Assembly: GCF_029784135.1 (NCBI RefSeq) | Contig: NC_073746.1 | Span: forward strand, 7,270,380-7,334,379 | Length of the DNA: 64,000 nucleotides | Reading direction: 5' to 3' | From: Toxorhynchites rutilus septentrionalis | Lineage: Eukaryota > Arthropoda > Insecta > Diptera > Culicidae | In this document: positions 1-10,371 of the stretch, piece by piece | Numbering within the stretch: position 1 is the stretch's first letter | Layout: every line of letters starts with the position of its first letter | Made by a program: the position numbers and the translations under genes | Notes under the pieces: generated by a model | Told to the model about the DNA's origin: nothing | The model's database searches: none | What the model saw: only the letters and a program-made list of their open reading frames with translations

Positions 1-117
1 TTGTTCGACGACCTTGTACACAAAATGGACGACAATCTTGCTTTGCAAGCCGTGTCTTGCACCACCCACATATTAATCATGACTGATATGAAATTTCAAG
101 CAGGTACCCATATTTAA
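1..117 (+). CDS. 3' end of an unidentified gene (last exon, partial)
   Basis: An open frame runs from the window edge and stops at TAA (115-117), giving 38 residues beginning LFDDLVHKMDDNLALQAV. AATAAA follows at 141-146, the spacing expected for a short 3'UTR, so this looks like the terminal exon of a gene entering from the left. I do not recognise the protein and see no domain in so short a piece. An alternative is that CAG|GTACCC near 101-106 is a splice donor. The reading could also be chance, since 38 open codons are not decisive. Confidence 0.4.
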   Translation: MFDDLVHKMDDNLALQAVSCTTHILIMTDMKFQAGTHI

Positions 118-140
118 TATATATATATTTTTGTGATTTC

Positions 141-146
141 AATAAA
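141..146 (+). terminator. Polyadenylation signal AATAAA
   Basis: AATAAA lies 24 bases after the TAA that ends the open frame at the left edge. It supports a 3' end here only if that frame is a real exon. Confidence 0.35.
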
Positions 147-180
147 TTGTTGTAGTTGTTTTGAATTATAGAATTATAAA

Positions 181-480
181 CAAAACTTCTTGAGTTCATT
201 CGATTCTATAAGTAGTTTGCTTGCAAGGTATATAACTCGTAAACACTTTATCTTTCGAATGAAGTGATTTTCATGTCACTTCGTTCAACCGACAAAGAGG
301 TATTGAGGCTCAAAACCTTGTGCCTCCAACGTAACGCTCCCGTTTTCGAATTCCCCGAAATATTCATTCATCCCCTCATTGAGAATTGATTCAGATTCAA
401 CTACAAACAATTGATCAATATACCAACAATAGTCCTATGTCAACCTTGCGGTTACACCACAGCTATAACCCACTTCCTGT
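181..480. repeat. Fragment of the GACGTAG dispersed repeat family
   Basis: This stretch shares blocks with other places in the window. GTGCCTCCAACGTAACG near 320 recurs near 29420. The ending GTCCTATGTCAACCTTGCGG near 432 recurs in diverged form near 23985 and 52590. The block with CTTTCGAATGAAGTG near 252 is the reverse complement of one near 28690 and 52520. It is a decayed copy of a dispersed family whose other end reads GACGTAGGACTACGTC. No coding capacity is seen. Confidence 0.5.
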
Positions 481-1024
481 TTTTTTTATTTCAGGAGAAT
501 TTTAGAATAACTTAGCTTCTGAAGCAATCTTTGACTTTGTTGCTTTTCAATATGTGAAAAAAATAGGGGTGAGTGTTTAATATTCCTCAAATATTTTCTT
601 TGTCTCAGGATAAAGAACACCTTGGACCGCCCAAGATAAATTTCAATTGACCTATAACATGAATAACGATAATAAAAAAGTTGATGGGTCTGAGTCTAGG
701 GGCACGGACGATAACTTGACATAGGAATGTGATTGTGTGTAGTGTTGCATTTTAATTGAGTTCTTTCATTGATCAAAAACTGTATTTTTTCTCTTTTGAT
801 ATGTCAGATGGGAGCCGTAAAAAACCGTTTCCTGTATGAACTTGTATCCTTTAAACGGGTTAGATGAGATAACGTTGTAAAATCCAGAACCACATTCTGT
901 ACAAAAATATACACAAAAAACCATTAAAACCATTACTACCCAATTCTTTTGTGTATTCAATTATGCAGAAGAAGACAAGGAGTCATTATGTATCATTTTT
1001 AAACACAAGTCTAAATAGTTAAGA
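481..1024. other. Intergenic, nothing recognised
   Basis: AT-rich sequence with only short chance open frames. The 64-codon minus strand frame at 766-960 has no recognisable motif. No repeat shared with the rest of the window was found. Confidence 0.5.
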
Positions 1025-1110
1025 TCTACATAAATAAAAGCCTATGTCAAATAAATCTATGACTACAGAAATATATTATAGACTAGCTGACCCGGCAAAC
1101 GTTATTTTGC
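1025..1110. repeat. Two Helitron-like termini facing each other
   Basis: TCTACATAAATAAAA at 1025 matches the left end of the element at 48562. CTAGCTGACCCGGCAAAC at 1083 is the reverse complement of that element's right end. The arrangement looks like a 5' end on + followed by a 3' end on -, so two partial copies meet here. Superfamily assignment rests on 5'-TC, 3'-CTAG and an A/T insertion site in the better copy, and is tentative. Confidence 0.4.
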
Positions 1111-2980
1111 CATTTAAATTATTTCTAGAAAATATTTTGGGTGTTAAATAAAACATAACTAATGTATTTTAAGCGTGTTTGAATATTTCAACGATCTACA
1201 AAGTTATACGAATGTGATCGATAAAAAGAACGAATGAAACGATTTCAACGGTAGTTGGTGTGATGTTTCATAATGCAATGTATTTTATTAATGTAACTGA
1301 TATGTTTGATCTCTCAACAGTTGTAAACGCACAAAGAAAAAAAAGTAATACATTTTAGTCGTGAAGTTAAAAAATATAATTAAGAAAATAAATATTCATA
1401 TCGTTCAAATGCTGTCTCGTGGAAGGAAAATACATAACATAAAAACATAGTCAGACACAATTTTCGTTCAAGATTTGTCCCTCAATTGCAGAGAACATGT
1501 TGCTTTTTCAAAGCGAACACATTTCATATGTAGAATTAACTTTTATTTTAAAAAAATGGTTAAAAAGCATGTTTAGTCCTCCCGAATATCCATTATTCAT
1601 TTTTGCTTCACAGAAATGGAACACGGAGCTCAATGTTATCTATCGATTGGACTTGTCGATTGGACTTGAGTTGAATGAATTTCAGAATGCAAAATTGCAA
1701 TCCGTTCGGATAATTTTGACTCTGACGCTGTTACGGCGTTGCTCATGATAGCGTTTCCCAAGTGAATGTATTCTTTCTTAAGCCACTTATGTTGATTGGG
1801 TCGTAGGAATCGCAGTCGTTTGCTCTCTACCTTCGCGTACATGTGGACCCTGAATTTGTTTTTACAGCTCACGACTTCATATAATGACTTCATACGATAC
1901 ACATAAAATCCATCGAGCACACTTTTTTATTTTATTAGTCTGATATAACTATTCATAAATATTATTTCAAAATGAGTAATGATGTTCATAACGAATGGAG
2001 TACCTGTGGCAGGATCACGTTGTCTAATGTTTGTGCAATATTCATCTTGTTCTTTGAGAATGGTCGGGCATTTTTCGTCAAAAATATTTCTTCTGACCTG
2101 CATTGTGGTCACACACATTCCAGAACTTGCCACTCAGAATACATTCAAGGTGTGTTGTTCGGTGTAGAAATCTCAACTAAGTACTACTAAAAATGATGCA
2201 AGTAATACTACGATCAGAAGACGAACGTTTGGCACATTAGTGCTATTGAAGAAGAACATGGAGAGAGTCGTATGAACGATGTGCGTTAACGACGAATTCC
2301 AGATTATTGTTTTTTCTTCGAATCACAATTTCGCGCGTCATTGTGCAGACACCTGCTATGATTTTAGTAACGCTTGCGCACTGAATCTAGATACGTGCTC
2401 TCCAGCAGATGTTTTATCAGAATTGATGACAATACATATCGTGATTGTCATTTTGTAAACCGAGCAAGGGTGATTTGAAGTATTTCAATAATTTGTGGTG
2501 CTCATTCAAAAATACTTGCAGCTCGCCGGCGATACGCCTGGCTTTAGATGAAGTTAGATTACTTACGAATGTGTGGATGAAAGTTCGATCCTAGCAACAT
2601 CTGTCATTTAACAACCTAAATAAATTCGTTCTGAAGGCTTCTGATTTTTTCTTTATAGAGGCACTCTAATCGGTATTAAATATTTAGTAATCAGTATCCT
2701 AGCGGTATCGTATTTAGTTTACAACCTATTCTCATGCTTACCAAGTTTTTTGTGAGTTCGGTAACAAACACCGTGACACGAGATTTTTATAAATATATAG
2801 AATAGAATATAGATAAAAATAGCATTTCCTCCTTCGTTGCCACGTTGTCCGGAGCATTGTTTGTAATAAGTTTATAGCCCGGTGATATATATTGAGTATT
2901 CTATGGCCATGAGTGCTCTCTTGGGAAGCTACTGTGTAGCTGCTGTAGTGAATCAATCTCATTAGGTGCTATGTACTAAG
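1111..2980. other. Intergenic, unassigned
   Basis: No gene or complete element recognised. Two overlapping minus strand frames (1636-1920 with LRPNQHKWLKKEYIHLG, and 1927-2133 with CPTILKEQDEYCTNIRQRD) have a protein-like composition and could be relics of a transposase. The reading frame breaks repeatedly and I could not place them in a family. Confidence 0.4.
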
Positions 2981-4328
2981 CTGCCGTATTCTCGCAAAGT
3001 GACGCAAGCGCCAGAGGTAAGAATTTTCAGTACGAGACTTTTTGTAAAACTGCATGTATAATCAGCATACGCGTACATTACGAAAATCTGATCTGTACAA
3101 AATGTGTATTGTTGATGGAAAAACATAGCCATCGGTTTGATTTTTGAAAAAATACAGTTTTATTTAAGCTACGCCACCAACGCCAATTTGTTTTGGAAAC
3201 AGCAAATTTAAATCGCTGTTTCCACAACCGATTGGCGTTCATCCATCAAAGTATGTGAGAATCTGTTTCCAATTATTTTCTCCAACATGCTGCCGTTGAG
3301 CGAAGCATCAGGGAGAAGAATTCACATACTTACCCAACTTTGTAGCATGAGTCGAGCAGGTTAACGTAGTTGAGAACCCGATTGTAATAATTATGGACAG
3401 CACCGATTTTCTCGAATTCAAAATGCAATTGAAACCATCCGTGTTAAATAACATAATGCCGTCCGAAATTATCCGAAGTAAAACAGATTCAGTTAACGCG
3501 AGGATGTTTTGAGTTTTGTTACAAGATGTGTTTCGTTTCGTTTGGAGCATTTAGAAGAGTGCAGCTGTTCACCAAATCCGACATTTATCCTTCAATCAAC
3601 ACTCAATTTATCCGAAAGAGAAATTGAACAGGGGAGGAAAGTAAACATCGTCAAGAAGCTCTGTCCCTTGATGCCTGAAGGAAAAAGATACTACATATTA
3701 GGGAATCCTTGTAATCAACAATTAAATTGACGAGTTTGAACTATTTAGTTCTAATCTTTATGAGCTATATGTGAGAACAGCAATACACTTCAATCTAGGA
3801 TAACTGTACTTTAAGATGAGTTTGATTTTATGAATATAAAGTACATGGTTTTGTGAGCTTCTTAGTACATGATTTCTGATTCTGAAACAAAATTGCTATT
3901 ATAAAAGTAACATTACATGGGGATGGACTGTTTTTGATTAAAATACTTGGCATGACAAGCTTCTCAAAAAGGGGTTTTTTACCAGATGGAGGCATGTGAC
4001 TTTTATTATGCTAAACGTTCATTACGGAAGAAGTTGTTATGTGAATATTGCAGTCCCTGCTCGTTCATCGTTCTCTATCAGAACAGATAAAAAAATCACA
4101 TCGCTTCACTATAAAATTACGACACAACATAGAGAAAATGGCGCTTGCGCCCCATCATAGTGGAAATGGCGCTTGCGCCACTCCATTCAAGCTTTCACGG
4201 GGTCATTTTTTCACATTTGTGTGAATTTTCACAGTTGTTTGGAAGGATTTGGTGTTCTTTATCGATCTATAACAAAAAACGTAAAATGTCAATGTTGGCG
4301 CTTGCGTCACTTTGCGAGATTACGGCAG
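2981..4328. mobile_element. 1.35-kb TIR element with GGCGCTTGCG subterminal repeats
   Basis: The ends are inverted repeats of about 33 bp. The left begins CTGCCGTATTCTCGCAAAG; the right, reverse-complemented, begins CTGCCGTAATCTCGCAAAG. TAAG flanks both sides (2977-2980 and 4329-4332), a possible 4-bp target duplication (or TAA, 3 bp). The motif GGCGCTTGCG is repeated near 4140, 4167 and 4297 and inverted near 3003, as expected for transposase-binding subterminal repeats. The interior has no convincing transposase, so it is non-autonomous. Superfamily is not clear from TSD length alone. Confidence 0.7.
3181..3237. repeat. Hairpin-forming inverted repeat
   Basis: Arms starting CGCCAATTTG and ending CGATTGGCG pair over about 23 bp with roughly three mismatches, separated by about 10 bases (AAATTTAAATC). 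It lies inside the 2981-4328 element. It could fold as a precursor-like RNA hairpin if transcribed, or be a relic of a small inverted-repeat insertion. Confidence 0.6.
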
Positions 4329-5937
4329 TAAGGAAAGGGAAATGAGAATGGGCAATGCATTCGAGGAAGTATAATATTAAGATAGCGATTACTCAACCTA
4401 TCATAATCTGATATGAGTGAGTATACCCTTTCGATGTTCTAAATCAGCAGCCAATTAAATTCATTAATTGCATTTTTTACAACAAACAACAGCTCGATAT
4501 TGTGTCATCCTGGACCACAATTACAAAAATTGTTAGTAGCAAGACCTACACGATAAAAACCGAATTGAGTTCGAATTGATTGGGCAATATGCGATACAAT
4601 AACTGATAAACGCCTATTATTGGTAAATGGAGAATAATTCCCTATACATTGTAAGCTAACGCCCTAATTCAGGCAGAAAAATTGCACGTTGCGTCGAAGA
4701 GGAAAGCGAGTGGTTAGTACAATCGAAAGAAAAAATACCCTTTTTAATCGTCAAATTGTTAACTTTTTTTTTAACTATATTCACTGTTCATATTTTGAGT
4801 AGAAACATTGCTGAATGAATTTCCTGTCTAATGGTATATAACACAACATATGTTGCAATAACGATTTTGAGTAATATGTGTTTGAAAACTCCTCATGAAT
4901 CGTTACATTTTTCGTAGATTGACCCCCCTATATAGGAATCAAAGACATAGTCCTATGTCAAAAATCTCTTCATCACCATCCCAAAGGATACTCAAAACAA
5001 ACATCAAATGGCACAAAAGATATTTTAAATTCTGCCGTTTTGAATTGCAGCAAAACATCCGCGAAAGGACCCAATTTGAATAAATTTGAAATAGTTTTTG
5101 CAATGATTGTTCCCGTTTGCACAGAATAAAAACTAATGACTCGCAGTTGATCTCCGACCCCTGCTTCGAACCGTTCTATTTCCTGTCTTTTAATAACATA
5201 ATATCATCCACTGCGCATAAATGACTCCCCGACAAAAAAAAAAGGTGATACAATCTATGTTTATGGCAGGATAACTTTTGTGGTCGTTTTCTATTCACAT
5301 TTAGCTGTCATTTTATTTTCAAAGCTTTTCTACGGAGGATAGTATCTTTATTTATCCTTCGTCCATCCTACGTGTCGTTTTATGCCTATGCCTATTTTAA
5401 ATAATTCATCATCCCACCGCGGTAAGTCGAAATTATGTCCACGGGTTATACAGATATATTTACATCTCTTTTTTTTTCATTGTAAACGATAATACAATCC
5501 ATATATTTAATGTGTTCGTTTTATGATGTTTCCTGTGGTTTCCTCAGCGTTTCATGCGACCAATTTAATTTCGTTGTTTAGAGTATATGTTCATTCTGCT
5601 ATCTTTTATGCGAACGAAAGAAAAGTTTCAACTATGAATTCTGAATTATTTCCACGGTGAGCTGGCAGTTGGCAATTCATAACTGAAGCTAAAGCTGAAG
5701 TTCTTGTTGCTTAGCGGAAAAGCAAAAGTTTGCAAAATGTGATTGAAATTAATAAAACTAATGTCTCGGCTAGATTGGATGCTGCTTCTATTTGCACAAA
5801 AGATGCGCACAGTGGAATCGTTGCCCATCCCCCCGGGCGTTTGGCACAGTGGATGAGGACATTGGCCAGGACCACGCGGAATTCATTTCCCTGCAGCAAT
5901 ATGAATATTGTATTGTGTGCAACAGAGCTTTTACATT
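4329..5937. other. Intergenic, no gene recognised
   Basis: AT-rich with short frames only. Around 5840-5937 a + frame reads VDEDIGQDHAEFISLQQ and ends in CIVCNRAFTF just at the LINE insertion site. It might be a coding remnant disrupted by the insertion, but in the rejoined pre-insertion sequence a stop follows at once, so I do not call a gene. Confidence 0.4.
5921..5937. repeat. Target-site duplication, left copy (LINE 5938-10354)
   Basis: AACAGAGCTTTTACATT occurs here and again at 10355-10371 immediately after the poly(A) tract. The 17-bp exact match is typical of target-primed reverse transcription and fixes both ends of the LINE. Confidence 0.9.
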
Positions 5938-6039
5938 CTTCGCCGATTGCCCGAAGTAACCAGACGAAGGAAAGTCGCGTCCAAGTTCCGTTATCGGTTA
6001 CCGCGTGATTGTTGTTTTTTTTGCCGCTGAAGAGTTCAT

Positions 6040-6360
6040 TTCGCTATCTGAATAGTGAGTGAAGCGCCCTGCCTGCAAGTGGATAGAGGCTTTCATCCTC
6101 GGAAAGCCAAGCATTGGTTTTTGTTTTGTCGCTGTTTCGCCGACATTGGAGATTTCGCCGAGTCATCGTGCCAACAGTGACAGTGCGGGTAAGCTTTCAC
6201 CGACGACTGTGTGTAGTGGTGTCGTAGGCACATTCCCACCACCAACGAGCTTTCAGCACGCTCCCGTTCATCTGCACTGGAGTGCGTTCATAGGTGAATA
6301 AGATTGAATATAGTGAGAGAAAATATTTATTAATTATAAGTTTTTTTTTTGTTTGTTTTT
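6040..6360 (+). repeat. LINE 5'UTR, copy 1
   Basis: From TTCGCTATCTGAATAGTGAG through the T-rich tract the sequence is repeated almost exactly 728 bases downstream. It precedes the ORF1 ATG at 6428, so this is the element's own leader, likely containing its internal promoter. The 80-codon frame within it is present in both copies and is probably not translated. Confidence 0.85.
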
Positions 6361-6427
6361 GTGAATTATTATTATTGTGAAATATTATTTAAAAAAAAAT
6401 ACTTAGAATATAAGTGCCAATTTTAAA

Positions 6428-6790
6428 ATGGCAGAGGGTGGGGGACCTTCGGATATGGAGGTCTCTGACTCTAGTTCCCTCCTAAGTGATAAAAAAAAGT
6501 CACTCAAACGCGTACCAAATACGGAAGATACTTCTTCTGGGGACGAGTCAGCTAACCCTACCAAGCCTCCCTCCAAAAAACTAGCAAATCTCCCATCTGC
6601 CCTTAACGATCCCACTCTACCTTCAACCTCGTCTTCTCCCTCTGTTCTTCCCGCTCCTTCTCAACCTTCGTCTTCCCACTCTCAATCCCCGTCCTCGCCT
6701 TCCCCCCCTGTTATTCCCACTCCCCGTGTAAAGGTCTATCCAGAAGATGCGCCCGGAACTGAACTGGTTCGCTATCTGAATAGTGAGTGA
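6428..6790 (+). pseudogene. LINE ORF1 N-terminal fragment
   Basis: ATG at 6428 opens a 120-codon frame. The first roughly 113 residues look like the low-complexity N-terminus of an I-type ORF1: acidic and serine-rich early, then a long Ser/Pro tract from about residue 62 to 95, ending VKVYPEDAPG. The last codons (RYLNSE and stop) come from the second 5'UTR copy, so the protein is cut off before any zinc knuckle. ORF1 products of this class bind element RNA; this fragment cannot. Confidence 0.7.
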
Positions 6791-7089
6791 AGTGCCCTGC
6801 CTGCAAGTGGATAGAGGCTTTCATCCTCGGAAAGCCAAGCATTGGTTTTTGTTTTGTCGCTGCTTCGCCGACATTGGAGATTTCGCCGAGTCATCGTGCC
6901 AACAGTGACAGTGCGGGTAAGCTTTCACCGACGACTGTGTGTAGTGGTGTCGTAGGCACATTCCCACCACCAACGAGCTTTCAGCACGCTCCCGTTCATC
7001 TGCACTGGAGTGCGTTCATAGGTGAATAAGATTGAATATAGTGAGAGAAAATATTTATTAATTATAAGTTTTTTTTTTTGTTTGTTTTG
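6768..7089 (+). repeat. LINE 5'UTR, copy 2
   Basis: A direct repeat of 6040-6360 with only a few differences (for example GAAGTGCCC for GAAGCGCCC). It sits between truncated ORF1 and truncated ORF2. In an intact element no leader would be expected here, so it marks the chimeric junction. Confidence 0.85.
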
Positions 7090-7091
7090 GT

Positions 7092-9989
7092 TTGCCTCCA
7101 TTGGAGGAGTATAACTTCATTTCTCGTTTGATCTATGACAGCGCGGTTCGCGCTCAAACGAAACCCATCCCAGGTTCCACTATTCGTCGAAGGCCTCCCA
7201 ATCCATGGTGGGATGGCCAGTGTTCCAAGCTTTATGGAGATAAATCGAATGCATTTAAAGCTTTTCGGAAACGTGGAACCATTGAGAATTTTCAAACGTA
7301 TTTGGACCTTGAAAATCAATTTAAAAACTTGATCAAAGGGAAAAAACGTGCTTATTGGCGAAATTTCGTGGGAGGTTTATCACGAGAAACGTCAATGAAA
7401 AATTTATGGAAAGTGGCTCGAAACATGAGAAATCGCTCTTCATCCAATGAAAGCGAGGAATATTCACATCGATGGATTTTTAATTTTGCACGAAAGGTTT
7501 GTCCCGATTCCGCTCCAGTGCAAAGAATTATTCGAGATATACCACAAGATAGGTGCGATCTTGATTCCGAGTTTTCGATGGTAGAATTCTCTCTTGCTCT
7601 CCTTTCATGTAACAATTCTGCTCCGGGATCGGATAGAATTAAGTTCAACTTGCTGAAAAATCTCCCTGATGTGGCGAAACATCGCTTGTTGAACTTATTC
7701 AATCGGTTTCTGGAGCATAATATTGTTCCAGATGATTGGAGACAAGTACGAGTTATAGCTATTCAAAAACCCGGAAAACCCGCGTCCGACTTCAATTCGT
7801 ACCGCCCAATAGCAATGCTGTCTTGTATACGGAAATTGTTGGAGAAAATTATCTTGTTTCGCCTTGATCGATGGGTTGAAACGAATGGCCTACTCTCAGA
7901 TACACAATATGGGTTCCGCAGGGGCAAGGGGACGAATGATTGTCTTGCGTTGCTTTCTTCAGAAATTCAAATGGCTTACGCCGAAAAAAAACAAATGGCT
8001 TCAGTATTCTTGGACATAAAGGGGGCCTTTGATTCTGTTTCAATAGAGGTTTTGTCAGACAAATTACAATCTCGGGGTCTGCCGCCTCTATTGAATAATA
8101 TGTTATATAACTTGCTTTGTGAGAAACATTTGAACTTTTCTCACGGAGATTCGGCAGTAAGTCGGGTCTCTTACATGGGACTCCCCCAGGGCTCATGTTT
8201 AAGCCCCCTTTTGTACAACTTCTACGTAAGCAACATTGACAATTGCCTTACACAAAATTGCAGCCTAAGACAACTTGCAGATGATGGAGTGGTGTCTGTC
8301 GTAGGATCAAACGAATCCGACCTGCAAGAACCCTTACAAGATACTTTGAACAATTTTTCAACCTGGGCCATTGGGCTAGGGATCGAATTCTCCACGGAGA
8401 AAACAGAGATGGTGGTTTTTTCTAGGAAGCATAAACCAGCAAAACCAAAGCTTCAACTTTTGGGTAAACCGATCACTCATGCTATGTCATTCAAGTATCT
8501 TGGGGTCTGGTTCGACTCTAAATGTACTTGGGGGGCCCATATTAGGTATCTGAGTAAAAAATGTCAACAAAGAATAAACTTTCTCCGTACAATTACCGGC
8601 ACCTGGTGGGGAGCCCATCCCGAAGATCTTATAATGTTGTATCGAACAACTATTCTCTCAGTGATGGAGTATGGCAGTTTCTGTTTTCAATCAGCTGCCA
8701 AAACACACCTCATTAAACTCGAGCGAATTCAGTATCTTTGTCTCCGTATCGCGTTGGGATGTATGCCCTCAACGCATACCATGAGTCTCGAGGTTTTGGC
8801 AGGCCTACTCCCACTAAAAGATCGCTTCAATTTATTATCTCTTCGGTTCCTCATCCGGTGTAAGGTTATGAACCCATTGGTGATCGGAAATTTTGAGCAG
8901 CTGATCGAGCTAAATTTTCATTCTGGATTCATGAGCTCATATCATGAATTCGTCTCCATGCAGGTTAATCCTTCTTCGTATATTCCCAACCGTGTTTGTT
9001 TTCCTGACTACATCAATTCCTCTGTGCATTTTGATCTGTCCATGAAGCAGGATATCCATGGAACATCAGATTATCTTCGATCGAGGATCGTTCCAACGAT
9101 CTTCGATGCAAAGTATGGGGATATCAATTGTGATAATATGTACTTTACTGATGGGTCCTCTATGAATGAGTCCACAGGATTTGGAGTGTTCAACGAATTT
9201 TCTAGCACCTCACACAGTCTTCAGAATCCTTGCTCAGTGTATATTGCTGAATTGGCAGCGATACACTGGGCGCTGGACAGCGTCGCCTCACGACCTGTTG
9301 AACACTATTACATTGTAACGGATAGTCTTAGCTCTGTCGAAGCTATCCGTTCAGTGAGGCCGGAAAAGCACTCGCCGTACTTCCTTGAGAGAATACGAGA
9401 AATTTTGAGTGCTTTATCCAGACGCTGTTATGTCATTACCTTTGTCTGGGTCCCTTCACATTGCTCAATTCCGGGTAATGAGAGGGCTGACTCATTAGCA
9501 AAGGTAGGTGCAATTGAAGGCGATATTTATCAACGTCAAATCGCCTTCAATGAATTTTATTCTTTAGTCCGCAAAAATACCATAGTTAACTGGCAACGCA
9601 AATGGAACGAAGATGAATTGGGCCGGTGGCTCCACTCGATTATCCCTAAGGTTAGCCTCAAACCATGGTTCAAAAGTCTGGACTTGAGTCGGGACTTTAT
9701 TCGCACCTTCTCCCGACTCATGTCCAATCACTGTTCGTTAGATGCGCTACTCTTTCGTATTAATCTTGCCGACAACAATCTTTGTGTTTGTGGCCAAGGT
9801 TACCACGACATCGAGCACGTTGTTTGGTCGTGCGAGCTGTATCTTGTTGCCAGATCGAATTTAGTAGTTACCCTTCGGGCCCGAGGAAGGCAGCCCATGA
9901 TGCCGGTGAGAGACGTGTTGGCTCGGTTAGACCTTGATTACATGTCCCAAATATATGTATTCCTTAAAGCTATCGATCTTCGTGTGTGA
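7092..9989 (+). CDS. LINE ORF2: reverse transcriptase and RNase H, 5'-truncated
   Basis: A 965-codon uninterrupted frame. The frame opens at TTG, not ATG, so no native start is present and the upstream endonuclease domain is absent. Reverse transcriptase occupies about residues 200-480: FLDIKGAFDS (motif A), GLPQGSCLSPLLYNFYV (motif B region) and the catalytic RQLADDG (LADD). An RNase H domain follows at about 690-800 with the four acidic positions visible in FTDGSS, AELAAIHWAL, VTDSLSS and GNERADSLAK. Near the C-terminus CVCGQGYHDIEHVVWSC is a Cys/His knuckle. RT plus RNase H plus knuckle fits the I/LOA group; Jockey elements lack RNase H. Intactness suggests a young copy, but it cannot make a full ORF2 protein. 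Confidence 0.85.
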   Translation: MPPLEEYNFISRLIYDSAVRAQTKPIPGSTIRRRPPNPWWDGQCSKLYGDKSNAFKAFRKRGTIENFQTYLDLENQFKNLIKGKKRAYWRNFVGGLSRETSMKNLWKVARNMRNRSSSNESEEYSHRWIFNFARKVCPDSAPVQRIIRDIPQDRCDLDSEFSMVEFSLALLSCNNSAPGSDRIKFNLLKNLPDVAKHRLLNLFNRFLEHNIVPDDWRQVRVIAIQKPGKPASDFNSYRPIAMLSCIRKLLEKIILFRLDRWVETNGLLSDTQYGFRRGKGTNDCLALLSSEIQMAYAEKKQMASVFLDIKGAFDSVSIEVLSDKLQSRGLPPLLNNMLYNLLCEKHLNFSHGDSAVSRVSYMGLPQGSCLSPLLYNFYVSNIDNCLTQNCSLRQLADDGVVSVVGSNESDLQEPLQDTLNNFSTWAIGLGIEFSTEKTEMVVFSRKHKPAKPKLQLLGKPITHAMSFKYLGVWFDSKCTWGAHIRYLSKKCQQRINFLRTITGTWWGAHPEDLIMLYRTTILSVMEYGSFCFQSAAKTHLIKLERIQYLCLRIALGCMPSTHTMSLEVLAGLLPLKDRFNLLSLRFLIRCKVMNPLVIGNFEQLIELNFHSGFMSSYHEFVSMQVNPSSYIPNRVCFPDYINSSVHFDLSMKQDIHGTSDYLRSRIVPTIFDAKYGDINCDNMYFTDGSSMNESTGFGVFNEFSSTSHSLQNPCSVYIAELAAIHWALDSVASRPVEHYYIVTDSLSSVEAIRSVRPEKHSPYFLERIREILSALSRRCYVITFVWVPSHCSIPGNERADSLAKVGAIEGDIYQRQIAFNEFYSLVRKNTIVNWQRKWNEDELGRWLHSIIPKVSLKPWFKSLDLSRDFIRTFSRLMSNHCSLDALLFRINLADNNLCVCGQGYHDIEHVVWSCELYLVARSNLVVTLRARGRQPMMPVRDVLARLDLDYMSQIYVFLKAIDLRV

Positions 9990-10354
9990 TTGTCCTTACA
10001 CCCTTAGTTTTTCCTTTTCCTTTTCCTTTGTGAGAGATCGGATCCCTTCTTAAGAATAAGATGAAATGTAAATACATATTAGATATAAGATAGGTTTAAG
10101 AATTGAGTGTGATGAGTGTGATTGAGAGTGTGAGTGTGATCATTGTCAATATATCCTCATATCCCCTCCTTTTCCTGAAGAAAATATGTCACCCTTCTAA
10201 ACTCGAGTCGACCGCGAGTAATCGGTTTCCTATATTATTAACATTAGAATTAAGGAAAAATGTTTATATACTAGTAACAATACAGTAAGGAGTTCGGCTC
10301 CTTTAAACCTATGTAACTGAGCCTGTAAAAATAAACGATTTAAATAAAAAAAAA

Positions 10355-10371
10355 AACAGAGCTTTTACATT
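10355..10371. repeat. Target-site duplication, right copy (LINE 5938-10354)
   Basis: Exact second copy of the 17-bp sequence at 5921-5937. The first bases are ambiguous with the poly(A). Confidence 0.9.

Larger units (their letters stand above)
5938..10354 (+). mobile_element. Chimeric RNase H-bearing non-LTR retrotransposon (I/LOA type)
   Basis: The insertion starts at CTTCGCCGATTGCCC and ends in a short poly(A), bounded by a 17-bp TSD. Its order is 5'UTR, ORF1 start, a second copy of the 5'UTR, ORF2 lacking the endonuclease, then 3'UTR. The 5' end appears complete because the TSD abuts it, yet about the last two-thirds of ORF1 and the whole endonuclease region are missing. The junction at 6768 falls inside ORF1 and the one near 7085 falls in a TTTGTTTGTTTT tract present in both parents. 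That is what template switching or recombination between two element copies would give. It is recent, judging from the uninterrupted ORF2. Confidence 0.85.

Noticed and set aside
1636..2133. Minus strand protein relic
   Set aside because: Two frames look protein-like, but I could not tie them to a family, so no gene is called.
6059..6301. Two almost identical 80-codon ORFs (here and at 6787-7029)
   Set aside because: They are the same LINE 5'UTR present twice; the duplication explains the matching frames and no protein family is evident.
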